Positions 53,468 through 63,317 of a stretch of 64,000 bases of DNA are shown in pieces. The position numbers and the translations under genes are program-made. Within the stretch, counting starts at the first letter, position 1; every line of letters begins with the position of its first letter. The DNA is taken from assembly GCA_944383495.1 (NCBI GenBank), contig CALWPT010000002.1, positions 1-64,000 of the forward strand, written 5' to 3'. Source of the DNA: an uncultured Clostridia bacterium. GTDB taxonomy: Bacteria; Bacillota; Clostridia; Oscillospirales; Acutalibacteraceae. The notes below the pieces were generated by a model, which saw nothing but the letters and a program-made list of their open reading frames with translations, had not been told where the DNA came from and ran no database searches.

Positions 53468-55213
53468 CTATCCGTGATTGCGCATGGGCACCGCGTATTC
53501 GTCGATGTAGGAATCATTGCTGCTGTAATCGTCGTCATAATCATCCAGATAGAAATATTCCCTTACGGAATCCAGTTCGGTCTTATACTGATCGTAAATC
53601 CTTTTTGCCTCCGGCTGGTCAAACGTAAAGGCGTATACGGTATCCCGTTTTTCATACGTATCCCGCTGGCGCTTCAGCTGCAGCATAATTTTTTCATGGG
53701 TTTCAGCGGTATCCAGCTCACTTCCGATCAGCTTCGCTGTCGCCGGGGTGGCGGAATAAGAAAGCGTTCCCAGATGATCCAGGAAATCGGAGGTCTGCGT
53801 TAGCCGCCCGCTCAAAAATCCATTCACATTATACTGAGCGATCCATCCGTCTAGGTTCACGAACGACAGCGCCACGCAGCAAACCAAAATCGAGCCCATC
53901 ATAAACGGCATGGCCTTAAACCTTGGCGCAATGCATTTTACCATCAAGAAAATCAGGCAGGCCGCCACTATTACCATAAACCACAGGGTCAGGATGCGCT
54001 TAACGCTCAAGCCGTTGACCTCCACATATAACAGCATTCGCTTAACCGCCGAAGCCAGGATCACACCGTCTCCCAAGCATAGAAAGACCAGCAGCAGGCG
54101 AACCACAGGGGACACCTTTGCATTTTCCCGGCCGACCAGGCCCAACGCAAGCGCCACGATCAAAAAAATAAAGCCGCTGGCCCAGGACATTTCAAAAAAT
54201 CCGCGGCGGGCGTATTCTGAATAATTCATATCCTGGGGCAAAAAGCCACGGCTGCCGAGAAACAGGTAATTGAACTGCACGGCCACAAACGATAAGGTCA
54301 CCAGCAGCAGAACGGCGGTTACCGTGATCACCAGCGCCGAAGGCAGCCAGCCTTTATGCTCTTTTGGGCGGCGGATAAAAGGAATTTCCGCTTTGCAGGT
54401 AACAAGCACCGCAAATAAACCGCAGGCCAGCAGTACGCCGAAAATAAGATCAACCACTAGTTTGTTTGGCGACAGGCGCAAAATTTCGTAAAACAGCGTC
54501 CGCATTCCACGGGCGTATGCCTCGTCCGCTCCGGCAAACAGACTAAACAGGATCAGCGCCAGCGGAACGGAGATCACCAGGCCCAAAAAAATAAACAACC
54601 CGGTGCGGGTGCTTTTCCCTTTTGGGGAGGAAAACGCACCCCGGAAGGGAATATCCAAATCAGCAATAGGCGTGCCCACCAGCCGCCGCCCAGCGTCCCG
54701 CAGCATTTCAAAGGAAAAAAGCGTGGCCTTACTGGCGCCGGACAACAGAAGAATCTGCGTCGCCACCACCGCGCCAGCGGCAACCGCCGTGAAGAAGCGA
54801 GTTGAAGGATTGTAATAAAGGCTGTTGGCAGCCGCGATCAGCAGCGCGGGAACGCATAATATTACAGCGGGAACCGATACACTTCGGTCGCCGTAATACC
54901 AGAACAGAATCCCATAAAACACGCCCAGCGTGATCAAAGAGACGAAGCCCACGCCGCTCAAAACAATGGATTCCACCAGCCAGATGCAGAATAACAGCAA
55001 AATCGGCGCTAAAATCTTTGTTCGTTTTTTTGACGAGGCGGCCAGCACCGTTTGGTATTCCGCGGTCAGCACCCTGGGAACCGGCGGCGGATACGCGGCC
55101 CGAAAAGGAGGCGGGACGGGCTGCTGCCCGGAATTCGGCGGAGGGGGCGGAACCGGGCGCTGCCCGGCAGCGGGCTCGTTTGTTCGCAAGTCAGGATGAT
55201 TATTATCATTCAT
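53468..55213 (-). CDS. DUF4153/DUF4173-type multispanning membrane protein
   Basis: 581 residues. A cytoplasmic Pro-rich N-terminus (residues 15-48, repeated PVPPP) is followed by about twelve membrane spans. The family hallmark appears at about 325-360: QFNYLFLGSRGFLP, then MNYSEYARRGFFEMSWASG. The C-terminal tail of about 130 residues is soluble and very acidic near the end (YLDDYDDDYSSNDSYIDEYA). The function of the family is unknown. It precedes, in the same direction, a small HTH regulator and a DUF2975 protein (upstream on the minus strand, gap 73 bases), a common arrangement in Clostridia that suggests a shared membrane role. Confidence 0.85.
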   Translation of the reverse strand: MNDNNHPDLRTNEPAAGQRPVPPPPPNSGQQPVPPPFRAAYPPPVPRVLTAEYQTVLAASSKKRTKILAPILLLFCIWLVESIVLSGVGFVSLITLGVFYGILFWYYGDRSVSVPAVILCVPALLIAAANSLYYNPSTRFFTAVAAGAVVATQILLLSGASKATLFSFEMLRDAGRRLVGTPIADLDIPFRGAFSSPKGKSTRTGLFIFLGLVISVPLALILFSLFAGADEAYARGMRTLFYEILRLSPNKLVVDLIFGVLLACGLFAVLVTCKAEIPFIRRPKEHKGWLPSALVITVTAVLLLVTLSFVAVQFNYLFLGSRGFLPQDMNYSEYARRGFFEMSWASGFIFLIVALALGLVGRENAKVSPVVRLLLVFLCLGDGVILASAVKRMLLYVEVNGLSVKRILTLWFMVIVAACLIFLMVKCIAPRFKAMPFMMGSILVCCVALSFVNLDGWIAQYNVNGFLSGRLTQTSDFLDHLGTLSYSATPATAKLIGSELDTAETHEKIMLQLKRQRDTYEKRDTVYAFTFDQPEAKRIYDQYKTELDSVREYFYLDDYDDDYSSNDSYIDEYAVPMRNHG

Positions 55214-55286
55214 TCTTTAAAACCTGCCTTTCCAGGCCGGTTTATATCCACCGCGCGGTGCAAAACCGGCCTTTGAAAATGTTATT

Positions 55287-55493
55287 TTAAGACTCTTTAT
55301 ATTCCAATAAATCCGACGGCTGACAATTCAGAATCTGACAAAGCCGCTCAAGGGTGGAAAACCGGATCGCCCGCGCCTTATTGTTTTTCAAAATGGAAAG
55401 GTTGGCCAGGGTGATGTCCATCTTCTCCGACAGCTCGCTCAAACTCATTTTTCGTTTCGCCATCATGACGTCTAAATTCACTATGATCGGCAT
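55287..55493 (-). CDS. Small HTH (Cro/CI, YozG-like) transcriptional regulator
   Basis: 68 residues consisting only of a helix-turn-helix domain: MAKRKMSLSELSEKMDITLA, then NLSILKNNKARAIRFSTLER and CQILNCQPSDLLEY. Proteins of this size regularly follow a DUF2975 membrane protein, as here (25-base gap), and probably regulate the pair. Normal composition. Confidence 0.93.
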   Translation of the reverse strand: MPIIVNLDVMMAKRKMSLSELSEKMDITLANLSILKNNKARAIRFSTLERLCQILNCQPSDLLEYKES

Positions 55494-55518
55494 AAGCTGA
55501 ACCGCGCCTTTCTTCCGG

Positions 55519-56037
55519 TCAAATGGTCATGTCGTTTTCTTCCTTGATTTCCGCCGCCATAACCACCAGTTGGGTCAGCACTAAGAAAATGACCCCCAGC
55601 ATGTAAGCGGATAGGGCGATTGCCAGCAGGATCATGCGGGAGTAAAACACCACCGATCCAATGAGATAAATCGTTCCCACAATAAAGCCGCAGACGCTGA
55701 CGGACATTAAATGCTTTCGGTTAGCGGCACAAAAGGGATTCCGCTCCAGAATACTTTTCATCAGCCGGTTCGCCTTCCACAGAATTACCATAGCCGGGAC
55801 AGAGGTTATGTACAATACAATTAAAACATGGATAAAATGTCCCCATCCGCCTGTGCCCATGGCCCGGGAAATAAGGTCGTTCCCCGGCTCGCCGGCGCTT
55901 GTGATGCTGTAAAAAAACCGAAGAATCATGGGCAGAAAAGCGTCCACAGCCAATAGACATGCCATAAAAAAATACGTCAAGGCATATAAAAACCGGTTTA
56001 ACCCCGGCCTCTGTTTTTTCTGCTGCCCTGCCTTCAT
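55519..56037 (-). CDS. DUF2975 membrane protein
   Basis: 172 residues with four membrane spans: about 14-36, 70-90, 110-130 and 135-158. The conserved intracellular segment ILERNPFCAANRKHLMSVSV follows the second span. DUF2975 proteins have no settled function; they occur in two-gene units with a YozG-like regulator, as seen directly downstream. A consensus promoter lies 51 bases ahead. Confidence 0.88.
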   Translation of the reverse strand: MKAGQQKKQRPGLNRFLYALTYFFMACLLAVDAFLPMILRFFYSITSAGEPGNDLISRAMGTGGWGHFIHVLIVLYITSVPAMVILWKANRLMKSILERNPFCAANRKHLMSVSVCGFIVGTIYLIGSVVFYSRMILLAIALSAYMLGVIFLVLTQLVVMAAEIKEENDMTI

Positions 56038-56087
56038 CCCTTTTCCTCCAAAACCGGAAAATTGCGGATTACTCCGCTGTTTTCCTT

Positions 56088-56116
56088 AGAATAGCACATA
56101 AATTCTTTTTTGTCAA
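56088..56116 (-). promoter_or_regulatory. Promoter of the DUF2975-HTH unit
   Basis: Minus strand: TTGACA (56111-56116), 17-base spacer, TATTCT (56088-56093) with TGC before the -10. Confidence 0.75.
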
Positions 56117-56238
56117 TAATTTTTTATCGAAAAACAATAAATTATAGAAGAAGCATGGCAAGCTGGTTGGATGCGGCCGTTTCCGCAAATAAGCCTGCAA
56201 CCCACGCGCAAAGAGGTAAGCTTCTGCGTTTGTTCTTC

Positions 56239-56267
56239 TTGCTTTTCAGCTAAAAAAAGGATATAAT
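56239..56267 (+). promoter_or_regulatory. Promoter of the ABC exporter gene
   Basis: TTGCTT (56239-56244), 17-base spacer, TATAAT (56262-56267). The transcript would have a leader of about 175 bases before the TTG at 56452; I see no riboswitch-like structure in it. Confidence 0.7.
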
Positions 56268-56451
56268 ATCCAAAAAAGGCCGCCCATGACGCTTGGGAAA
56301 AGCCGAGCCTTCTGCTGTGCTTCCGCGTTGCCTCATTTTTTCATTGCGGACGCTGCGCAAAGCGCTTTGCCGGGGGCGCCGGTTCTGTCGCCTGGTTCGG
56401 CAGCTGCTGGATTATTCATTTGAAAAATGGTTTTATACGGGAGGAGTCAGG

Positions 56452-58164
56452 TTGTTTCACAACATTGCCCCTTATCTGAAAAAATACCGAAAACAGTTTA
56501 TTGTCGGCCCCACTTTCAAGCTGCTGGAGGCAATTCTGGAGCTGACCATTCCTGTCTTCATGTCTTATATGGTGGATTACGGAATCCTGCGCCATGACGC
56601 GGGGTATATCTGGCGTACCGGCGGACTCATGCTGCTGATTATCGCGGTGGGGCTTTCCAGCGCTATCGTTTGCCAATACAGCGCGTCGGTAGCCTCCCAA
56701 GGATTCGGAACGGCGTTACGCTCGGGCTTGTTTTCCCACATGCAGCGGTTGTCCTTTTCCCAAATTGACCGCTTTGGCACCGACAGCCTGACCAATCGGG
56801 TGACCAACGACGTCAACCAGCTTCAGCTGGCGGTGGCCATGGTAATCCGGCTGGTCATTCGCGCGCCGTTTATCTGTATCGGCAGTATCGTAGCCGCCTT
56901 GCTGATCGACTGGAAGCTGGCTTTAATTTTTGTGGTGGCGGTGCCGGTGTTTGTGACTGTTTTGGCTGTGATCATGGGAAAAACCTTTCCTTTATACGGA
57001 AAACGGCAGCAAAAGCTGGATCGGTTGGGCGCCACCCTGCGGGAAAACATCGCCGGCGTGCGGGTGATCCGCGCATTCGCACAGGAGGACCGCCAGCAGG
57101 AGGCCTTCAGCAGCGCCAATGAAGACTTGACGGGTATGTCCATTCAGGTCGCCCGATTCTCCAATTTGCTCAACCCCGCCACCACTTTGATCATGAACGC
57201 GGGAATTTTGGCAATTTTATGGTTCTCCGGCTTCCGGGTGGACGCGGGGGCCCTGACCCAGGGACAAATTATTGCGTTTCTAAATTATATGACCCAGGTG
57301 CTGGCCACCCTCATTGTCGTGGCCAATCTGGTGGTGACCTTTACAAAAGCATATGCGTCGCTGGGCCGGATTAACGAGGTGCTGGAAACCCAGCCGGATA
57401 TCCCCTTTGACCATGGGGAGCCTTTTACGAAAACCAAAGCCATTCTTGTCTTTGATCAGGTGGAATTTTCCTATCCAGGGGAAAGGGAGCCAGTTCTCTC
57501 AAACGTTTCGTTTTCTTTAATGGCAGGAGAGACCCTGGGAATTATCGGAGCTACCGGATCGGGCAAAACGACTCTTTTGAACTTGATTCCCCGGTTTTAC
57601 GACGCAACGAAAGGTACTGTTTTTGTCTGCGGACGACCGGTGCGGGATTATTCGCTGCAAGAACTGCGAGGTATGATCGGCCTGTCCCCCCAGCGCACGG
57701 AGTTGTTCAGCGGCACAGTAGAGGAAAATATTCGGGGAGGCCGGGAGGACTTGTCCTTAGATGCGGTCAAACGCGCGGCTACTACCGCCCAGGCGACCGC
57801 GTTTATCGAAGCTATGCCGGGGCAATTTGGGGCGGCCGTCGAGCGCGGCGGCGCCAATTTGTCCGGCGGCCAGCGGCAGCGGCTGGGAATTGCCCGCGCG
57901 TTGGCCCAGGAACCGGCAATTTTGCTGCTGGACGATAGCTTTTCCGCCTTGGATTATGCCACTGACCAGCGGCTGCGTGCGGCGCTGCGGGAAAATTGTC
58001 CGGATATGACGGTGGTAATTGTATCCCAACGGGTATCGGCGGTTCAAACTGCCGATCAAATTCTGGTGCTGAGCGACGGACAGCCCGCAGGCCTCGGTAC
58101 GCATGACGAGCTATATGCAACCTGCCAGGCTTATCGGGAAATTGTTGACAGCCAGGAAAAATAA
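56452..58164 (+). CDS. ABC exporter half-transporter (fused permease and ATPase) with degenerate Walker B
   Basis: 570 residues from the TTG at 56452 (GGGAGGAG five bases ahead); the frame is open from 56293 but that stretch encodes nothing familiar. Six-span exporter membrane domain (first span after YLKKYRKQFIVGP), then the nucleotide-binding domain: Walker A GATGSGKTTLL (about 367), LSGGQRQRLGIARAL (about 470), Walker B ILLLDDSFSALD (about 490). The catalytic Glu after the Walker B Asp is Ser here, as in the non-hydrolysing partner of heterodimeric exporters such as MdlA/YheI-type pairs. The switch position is VSQR instead of a His. A catalytic partner should exist but is not next to it. 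Confidence 0.93.
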   Translation: MFHNIAPYLKKYRKQFIVGPTFKLLEAILELTIPVFMSYMVDYGILRHDAGYIWRTGGLMLLIIAVGLSSAIVCQYSASVASQGFGTALRSGLFSHMQRLSFSQIDRFGTDSLTNRVTNDVNQLQLAVAMVIRLVIRAPFICIGSIVAALLIDWKLALIFVVAVPVFVTVLAVIMGKTFPLYGKRQQKLDRLGATLRENIAGVRVIRAFAQEDRQQEAFSSANEDLTGMSIQVARFSNLLNPATTLIMNAGILAILWFSGFRVDAGALTQGQIIAFLNYMTQVLATLIVVANLVVTFTKAYASLGRINEVLETQPDIPFDHGEPFTKTKAILVFDQVEFSYPGEREPVLSNVSFSLMAGETLGIIGATGSGKTTLLNLIPRFYDATKGTVFVCGRPVRDYSLQELRGMIGLSPQRTELFSGTVEENIRGGREDLSLDAVKRAATTAQATAFIEAMPGQFGAAVERGGANLSGGQRQRLGIARALAQEPAILLLDDSFSALDYATDQRLRAALRENCPDMTVVIVSQRVSAVQTADQILVLSDGQPAGLGTHDELYATCQAYREIVDSQEK

Positions 58165-58325
58165 CGCCGGCTGGAGGCACTCTTCCATGCCTGCGCTGGG
58201 GAAACGCGCCCATACTGTAAACCACGTTTCAAGCGGGCGTTTCCGCTCAGGGAGAGTCAACAGGAATACCAAGCGTTTTGTGGGCCGAAATTGGCCCGTG
58301 GCTCGGCGGGCAAGATAAAAAAAAC

Positions 58326-58368
58326 AAAAATCCCTTCCTTGAAAATTATATTTTCAAGGAAGGGATTT
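58326..58368. terminator. Bidirectional terminator between the exporter and dnaJ
   Basis: Long perfect inverted repeat (about 17-base arms AAATCCCTTCCTTGAAAA / TTTTCAAGGAAGGGATTT, short loop). T-rich on the minus side (TTTTTGTTTTTTTT) and TTTTAT on the plus side. It ends the hrcA-grpE-dnaK-dnaJ transcript and the exporter transcript. The roughly 160 bases between 58165 and 58325 hold no gene I can support. Confidence 0.8.
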
Positions 58369-58445
58369 TATCGTTACACGGGAAAGAAAGGGTCTCCTGG
58401 CATCAGAGTCCAACGCTAAATAGTACGCTCCTTCCCAAGATACAG

Positions 58446-59597
58446 TCAATCCTCAAAAGCGCCCTTCAGCTTTTCAAAAAAGCCCTTTCGTTTTTTATAA
58501 TTTTGATCCTGCAGGCTGCTCTCAAATTCCCGCAGCAGGCTTTTCTGTTTCTCCGTTAAGCTCTTGGGAACTTCCAGAACCACACGGACATACTGATCGC
58601 CCCGGCCGCCGCCGTTAATCCTCTGGATTCCCTTGCCCCGCAGCTTAAACTCGTCTCCTGGCTGCGTTCCCTCGTGAACGGTCAGTTTGACCTTGCCATC
58701 CAAAGTGGGAACCACCAGCGTGTCGCCCAATGCCGCCTGCAAGTAAGTAATAGGCATGTCGCAAAACACATCATAGCCCCGCCGTTCAAAAATCGGATGG
58801 GGGCGCACATTGATGTTGATATGCAGATCCCCCCGCGATCCGCCGTTCACCCCGGCGTCGCCCCGGCCCCGGACGTTTAGGGTCTGCCCATCGTCAATGC
58901 CCGCGGGAATGCGGACCTCTTCCTCCTTGGTTACCCGAACCCGGCCCTTACCCGCGCATTTGCCGCAGGGCTTGTCGATCACCTTACCGCTGCCACGGCA
59001 GGCGTCGCACACCCGCTGGGTCTGAATCGTGCCGAAGGGCGTGCGCTGATTCATGCGGATTTGACCCGTTCCATGACAGGAAGGGCAGGTCTTTGGCGCG
59101 CTGCCCGGCGCTGCGCCAGAGCCGCCACATTGTTCACAGGCGTCGATGACTGTATGACGCACGGTTTTGGTGCAGCCCTTGGCCGCCTCCTCAAAGGACA
59201 GCGTAATGGAAGCTGAGGTATCCGCACCCCGCCGGGGCGCGTTGGGGTTATGCCGCTGCGCGCCGAAGCCCCCGCCAAAAAAGGAGCTGAAAATGTCCCC
59301 CAGATCCCCAAAATCGCCAAAGCCACCAGAATACGCACCGCCCGGGCCGCCGCCCGCACCAAAGTTTGGGTCGACTCCCGCGTGCCCAAACTGGTCGTAC
59401 CGCGCCTTTTTCTCCGGATCCGACAGTACCTCGTAGGCCTCGTTGACCTCCTTAAACTTCTGCTCCGCTTCCTTATCGCCGGGGTGTAGGTCGGGATGGT
59501 ATTTTTTTGCCGCCTGGCGGTAGGCTTTTTTAATGGTCGCTTCGTCGGCGCCCCGGTCTACCTCCAGCACCTCGTAATAATCTCGCTTGTCTGCCAC
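58446..59597 (-). CDS. dnaJ: Chaperone DnaJ
   Basis: 383 residues. J domain with YHPD (His34-Pro35-Asp36), a Gly/Phe-rich region (about 75-115), four Cys-rich zinc repeats ([42 protein letters not shown]) and the two C-terminal substrate-binding beta domains ([20 protein letters not shown]). Delivers clients to DnaK and stimulates its ATPase. Last gene of the heat-shock operon. Confidence 0.97.
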   Translation of the reverse strand: MADKRDYYEVLEVDRGADEATIKKAYRQAAKKYHPDLHPGDKEAEQKFKEVNEAYEVLSDPEKKARYDQFGHAGVDPNFGAGGGPGGAYSGGFGDFGDLGDIFSSFFGGGFGAQRHNPNAPRRGADTSASITLSFEEAAKGCTKTVRHTVIDACEQCGGSGAAPGSAPKTCPSCHGTGQIRMNQRTPFGTIQTQRVCDACRGSGKVIDKPCGKCAGKGRVRVTKEEEVRIPAGIDDGQTLNVRGRGDAGVNGGSRGDLHININVRPHPIFERRGYDVFCDMPITYLQAALGDTLVVPTLDGKVKLTVHEGTQPGDEFKLRGKGIQRINGGGRGDQYVRVVLEVPKSLTEKQKSLLREFESSLQDQNYKKRKGFFEKLKGAFED

Positions 59598-59623
59598 AAT
59601 CTCACCCTCGCGTTACCATCCGC

Positions 59624-59650
59624 CAAAGGGCCGCATACAGCGGCCCTTTG
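59624..59650. other. Intercistronic hairpin between dnaK and dnaJ
   Basis: Perfect 11-base arms CAAAGGGCCGC / GCGGCCCTTTG (59624-59634 and 59640-59650) in the 67-base gap, without a T tract. Such structures in dnaK operons can mark RNA processing or partial termination that sets the DnaK:DnaJ ratio; here that is inference. Confidence 0.6.
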
Positions 59651-59664
59651 GGTCGGATGCTCTC

Positions 59665-61512
59665 TTATTTCTTGTCGGATTCCTGGTCGTTCACATCGGT
59701 ATACTCCGCGTCATAGACGTTGTCATCCTTTTTAGCCTCGCCCTCCGGCTGCGCCTGCTGTTCGGCCTGAGCCTTGGCCGCAGCCTCCTTATAGACCTTT
59801 TCAGAAACGGCAAACAGCGCCTTTTGCAGCTCTTCCTGCTTGGCCTTGACCGCTTCAATATCGGTGCCCTTCAGCGCTTCCTTCAGCGCCTCCACGCCGT
59901 CGTTTATGCTCTTTTTCTCATCATCGCTTAGCTTATCACCCATATCGGTGACGGTTTTCTCCGCCTGGTACACCATCTGATCGGCCCCGTTGCGGATATC
60001 CACTTCCTCCCGGCGCTTTTTATCCTCCGCCGCGTACTGTTCGGCATCCTTCACGGCTTTTTCTATGTCCTCCTTAGACATATTGCCGCCGCCGGTAATG
60101 GTGATGGATTGTTCCTTGCCGGTGCCCAGATCCTTGGCGGACACGTGGACAATGCCGTTGGCGTCAATATCAAACGTAACCTCGATCTGGGGCACGCCAC
60201 GTGGCGCCGCCGGGATGCCGTCTAGATGGAACACACCTAACGTCTTATTGTCCTTGGCAAATTCCCGTTCGCCCTGAAGGACATGAACCTCCACAGAGGT
60301 CTGCCCGTCGGCGGCGGTGGAGAAAATCTGGCTCTTTTTAGTGGGAATGGTGGTGTTGCGCTCGATAACCTTTGTGGACACGCCGCCCATGGTCTCAATG
60401 CCCAGGGACAACGGCGTCACGTCCAGCAGCAGCAGGCCCTTAACGTCGCCGCCCAGCACGCCGCCTTGCAGAGCGGCGCCAATGGCGACGCATTCGTCAG
60501 GATTGATTCCCTTGAAGGGATCCTTGCCAATAAACTTCTGAATGGCCTCCTGTACAGCGGGGATCCGGCTGGAGCCGCCCACCATAAGAACCTTGTCGAT
60601 CTGATTCGCGCTGAGCCCTGAATCCTGAAGCGCCTGACGAACTGGGCCCATGGTCTTTTCTACCAAATCCGCGGTCAGCTCATTAAATTTTGCGCGGGTG
60701 ATATTGGTTTCAAAATGCTTGGGGCCGTTTTGGTCAGCGGAAATAAAGGGCAGGTTAATGTTGGCTGACGTTACGCCGGACAGCTCGATTTTCGCTTTTT
60801 CCGCCGCCTCCTTAATCCGCTGCATAGCCATTTTGTCATTCCGCAGATCAATGCCGTTTTCCTTTTGAAACAGCTCGAGAATATAGTTCATAACGCGCTC
60901 GTCGAAGTCATCGCCGCCTAAGCGGTTGTTACCAGCGGTGGCGAGAACCTCCTGCACGCCGTCGCCCATTTCGATGATGGACACGTCAAAGGTGCCGCCG
61001 CCCAAATCGTACACCATGACCTTCTGATCGTTTTCTTTATCAATGCCGTAGGCCAGCGCCGCGGCGGTGGGCTCGTTGATGATCCGCTTGACGTCGAGAC
61101 CTGCGATCTTGCCTGCGTCCTTGGTGGCCTGGCGCTGCGCATCGGTAAAGTAGGCGGGAACGGTGATGACCGCTTCCGTCACAGAGCCGCCCAGATAACT
61201 CTCCGCGTCGGCCTTCAGCTTTTGCAGAATAATCGCAGAAATTTCCTGGGGGGTATAAGCCTTATCGTCAATTTTCACTGTGTAGCTGGAGCCCATTTCC
61301 CGTTTGATGGAGGAAATGGTGCGATCGGGGTTGGTGATGGCCTGGCGTTTGGCTACCTGGCCCACCAGCCGTTCCCCGGTTTTGGAAAACGCCACGACAG
61401 AAGGCGTCGTCCGCGCGCCCTCCGCATTGGCGATAACCACTGGCTCCCCGCCTTCTATGACGGCCACGCAGGAATTGGTCGTTCCTAAATCAATGCCGAT
61501 AATCTTTCCCAT
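59665..61512 (-). CDS. dnaK: Chaperone DnaK (Hsp70)
   Basis: 615 residues. N-terminal ATPase domain with [27 protein letters not shown] and [17 protein letters not shown], and the substrate-binding domain from about 370 ([37 protein letters not shown]). It has the short Gram-positive form lacking the 24-residue insertion near residue 80 found in proteobacterial DnaK. The C-terminus is acidic and Ala/Gln-rich. Confidence 0.97.
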   Translation of the reverse strand: MGKIIGIDLGTTNSCVAVIEGGEPVVIANAEGARTTPSVVAFSKTGERLVGQVAKRQAITNPDRTISSIKREMGSSYTVKIDDKAYTPQEISAIILQKLKADAESYLGGSVTEAVITVPAYFTDAQRQATKDAGKIAGLDVKRIINEPTAAALAYGIDKENDQKVMVYDLGGGTFDVSIIEMGDGVQEVLATAGNNRLGGDDFDERVMNYILELFQKENGIDLRNDKMAMQRIKEAAEKAKIELSGVTSANINLPFISADQNGPKHFETNITRAKFNELTADLVEKTMGPVRQALQDSGLSANQIDKVLMVGGSSRIPAVQEAIQKFIGKDPFKGINPDECVAIGAALQGGVLGGDVKGLLLLDVTPLSLGIETMGGVSTKVIERNTTIPTKKSQIFSTAADGQTSVEVHVLQGEREFAKDNKTLGVFHLDGIPAAPRGVPQIEVTFDIDANGIVHVSAKDLGTGKEQSITITGGGNMSKEDIEKAVKDAEQYAAEDKKRREEVDIRNGADQMVYQAEKTVTDMGDKLSDDEKKSINDGVEALKEALKGTDIEAVKAKQEELQKALFAVSEKVYKEAAAKAQAEQQAQPEGEAKKDDNVYDAEYTDVNDQESDKK

Positions 61513-61548
61513 AATCCATCTATCCTTTCCATACTATTTCAATTTAAC

Positions 61549-62085
61549 TTAATTGGCCACCTGTACCATAGCGGGTCGAATCACGGTTGCCCCGATTTTG
61601 TACCCCTTCTGGAGAACCTGGGCGACCACATTTTCCCCGAGGGCTTCGTCTTCAATATGCATGACCGCTTCATGAAGAGCCGGGTCAAACGCTTCTCCCT
61701 CGGGATTGATTTCCTCCAGCCCCGCGGCGGCAAAGCCCTCTAGAAGGCTTTTGACCGATAGCTCCACGCCCTTGCAATACCCCTCCCCCGCCGGGTCAGC
61801 GGCCAGAGCGCGGGTCAGGTTATCTACGGCCGGCAGCAACGGCTTGAGAACGGAAGCCCGGATGTAATCAGTCAGGGATTCCTTTTCTCGTTCGGTTCGT
61901 TTTTTAAAGTTATCATATTCCGCCGCAAGTCGAAGCATTTGTTCCTTTTGCTCGGCCATTGCCGCTTCCAGTTCCTTTATTTTGTCCTGCTTCGCATCCT
62001 TTTTGGGCCTTTTCTCTTTCTTCGGCTCTTCCCGCTTTTGCTCTGGTTCTTCTTGCTGATTGATTTCCTTTTCGTTCTCCGCCAA
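61549..62085 (-). CDS. grpE: Nucleotide exchange factor GrpE
   Basis: 178 residues from a TTG at 62085. A charged Glu/Lys-rich N-terminal tail is followed by a long helix (EQMLRLAAEYDNFKKRTERE, DNLTRAL) and the C-terminal beta domain (FDPALHEAVMHIEDEALGEN, VLQKGYKIGATVIRPAMVQV). Releases ADP from DnaK. Located 21 bases after hrcA and 36 bases before dnaK. Confidence 0.96.
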   Translation of the reverse strand: MAENEKEINQQEEPEQKREEPKKEKRPKKDAKQDKIKELEAAMAEQKEQMLRLAAEYDNFKKRTEREKESLTDYIRASVLKPLLPAVDNLTRALAADPAGEGYCKGVELSVKSLLEGFAAAGLEEINPEGEAFDPALHEAVMHIEDEALGENVVAQVLQKGYKIGATVIRPAMVQVAN

Positions 62086-62106
62086 TGTGCTTCCCTGCCT
62101 TTCGAT

Positions 62107-63132
62107 TTACTCCTCGTCCAGCGCGTCGGACAACAATCGCCCAATGCGGTAGGCGAAATATTCCAAGCTCGGAATGATGTGCTCATAGTCCATCCGGTCA
62201 GGACCGATCACTCCAATGCTTCCCATTTCCCGATCCCCTACGCGGTAAGGCGAAACCACCAGCCCGGAATGCTCCAGCGCCTCCTCGCCAGTCTCGTTTC
62301 CCAGCACTACCTGCACGCCCTCGCCGGAATGATGCAGAATTCGTAACAGAGGCCTGCCTCTGGACAAAAATTCCAGCAGACGCACCGCCTGTTCCCCACC
62401 AAACCGCCTGTGCTTCAAAAGATTGCTTTGCCCTTGCAGCAACAACTCCGCCTGCGCTGCCGACGCAAGCGTTTCCTGCAACGCCGCCATAATTGGCAGC
62501 AGCGACAGATCCCCCATCTGCACTGCCAGAGTCTGGGTCAGACCCTGCTGAAAATCAGAAAGCGGTAAACCGTATAGCTGCTCTTCCGCGAACCGAATAA
62601 ACTTTTCCAGCATGTCGGGGGTCACGCCGCCCTCCACCAGACAAATTCGGCTTTTCATTAATCCAGAAGAGGTCAGCGCCGCAACAACCACCGTTTGCCT
62701 GGATAACGGCAGCACCCGCACCTGCTTCACCGTCGCCTGATCATCAGCCGGCGTAGTGGTTACCGCAGCGCAGTCAGTCAGCTCCGCCAGGGCACGGGCA
62801 GCAGCCTCGGCCAGAACGCCAGGATCCTCTACCTGCCCCGGCAGCATATCGTCAATCTCCCGCTTATCCCGCTCCGACAACGGCTGCCGGTGCATCAGCT
62901 GGTTTACGTATAACCGATAGCCCTTTGCCGTGGGAACCCGGCCCGCCGAGGTATGGGGCTGCTCCAACAGCCCCAGCTCCGCAAGATCGCTCATTTCGTT
63001 GCGGATTGTGGCGGAGGAAAGGTTTAAATCGGCGGCCAGAGACTTCGATCCCACCGGCTCCCCCGTCTCTGAATACTCCCGCACAACTGCGGCCAAGATT
63101 TGTAATTTTCGGTCTGTCAGTTCCGGTTTCAT
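62107..63132 (-). CDS. hrcA: Heat-inducible repressor HrcA
   Basis: 341 residues from the ATG at 63132 (AAGGAAG about nine bases ahead). The longer frame from 63165 starts inside the CIRCE operator and is rejected. Winged-helix N-terminus (LTDRKLQILAAVVREYSETG, PVGSKSLAADLNLSSATIRN, RVPTAKGYRLYV) and the dimerisation domain (GGEQAVRLLEFLSRGRPLLR, GSIGVIGPDRMDYEHIIPSL). It represses this operon by binding CIRCE; GroEL supports its activity. Confidence 0.96.
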   Translation of the reverse strand: MKPELTDRKLQILAAVVREYSETGEPVGSKSLAADLNLSSATIRNEMSDLAELGLLEQPHTSAGRVPTAKGYRLYVNQLMHRQPLSERDKREIDDMLPGQVEDPGVLAEAAARALAELTDCAAVTTTPADDQATVKQVRVLPLSRQTVVVAALTSSGLMKSRICLVEGGVTPDMLEKFIRFAEEQLYGLPLSDFQQGLTQTLAVQMGDLSLLPIMAALQETLASAAQAELLLQGQSNLLKHRRFGGEQAVRLLEFLSRGRPLLRILHHSGEGVQVVLGNETGEEALEHSGLVVSPYRVGDREMGSIGVIGPDRMDYEHIIPSLEYFAYRIGRLLSDALDEE

Positions 63133-63154
63133 AGCAATTGCTTCCTTTGCGCGT

Positions 63155-63181
63155 TTAGCACTCATGCAAGGAGAGTGCTAA
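63155..63181. promoter_or_regulatory. CIRCE operator
   Basis: Perfect TTAGCACTC-N9-GAGTGCTAA between the promoter and the hrcA start, the binding site of HrcA. Confidence 0.97.
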
Positions 63182-63193
63182 TCTTTCTTCCAT

Positions 63194-63222
63194 AGAGTAC
63201 CATTTTTGCCCACCGATGTCAA
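63194..63222 (-). promoter_or_regulatory. Promoter of the hrcA operon
   Basis: Minus strand: perfect TTGACA (63217-63222), 17-base spacer, TACTCT (63194-63199) with TGG before it. Transcription would start next to CIRCE. The weak -10 is the uncertain part. Confidence 0.65.
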
Positions 63223-63317
63223 TAGGTGTTTGTGAACGGAATGTAAATATTTTCTGACCTTTCCTGACTTTTTAGATGCCAGCGGCGAAGGCACGACAGT
63301 CTCCGCCGCCTGTTTTG

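Noticed and set aside
63133..63165. hrcA start at 63165
   Set aside because: That ATG is inside the CIRCE operator and has no ribosome-binding site.
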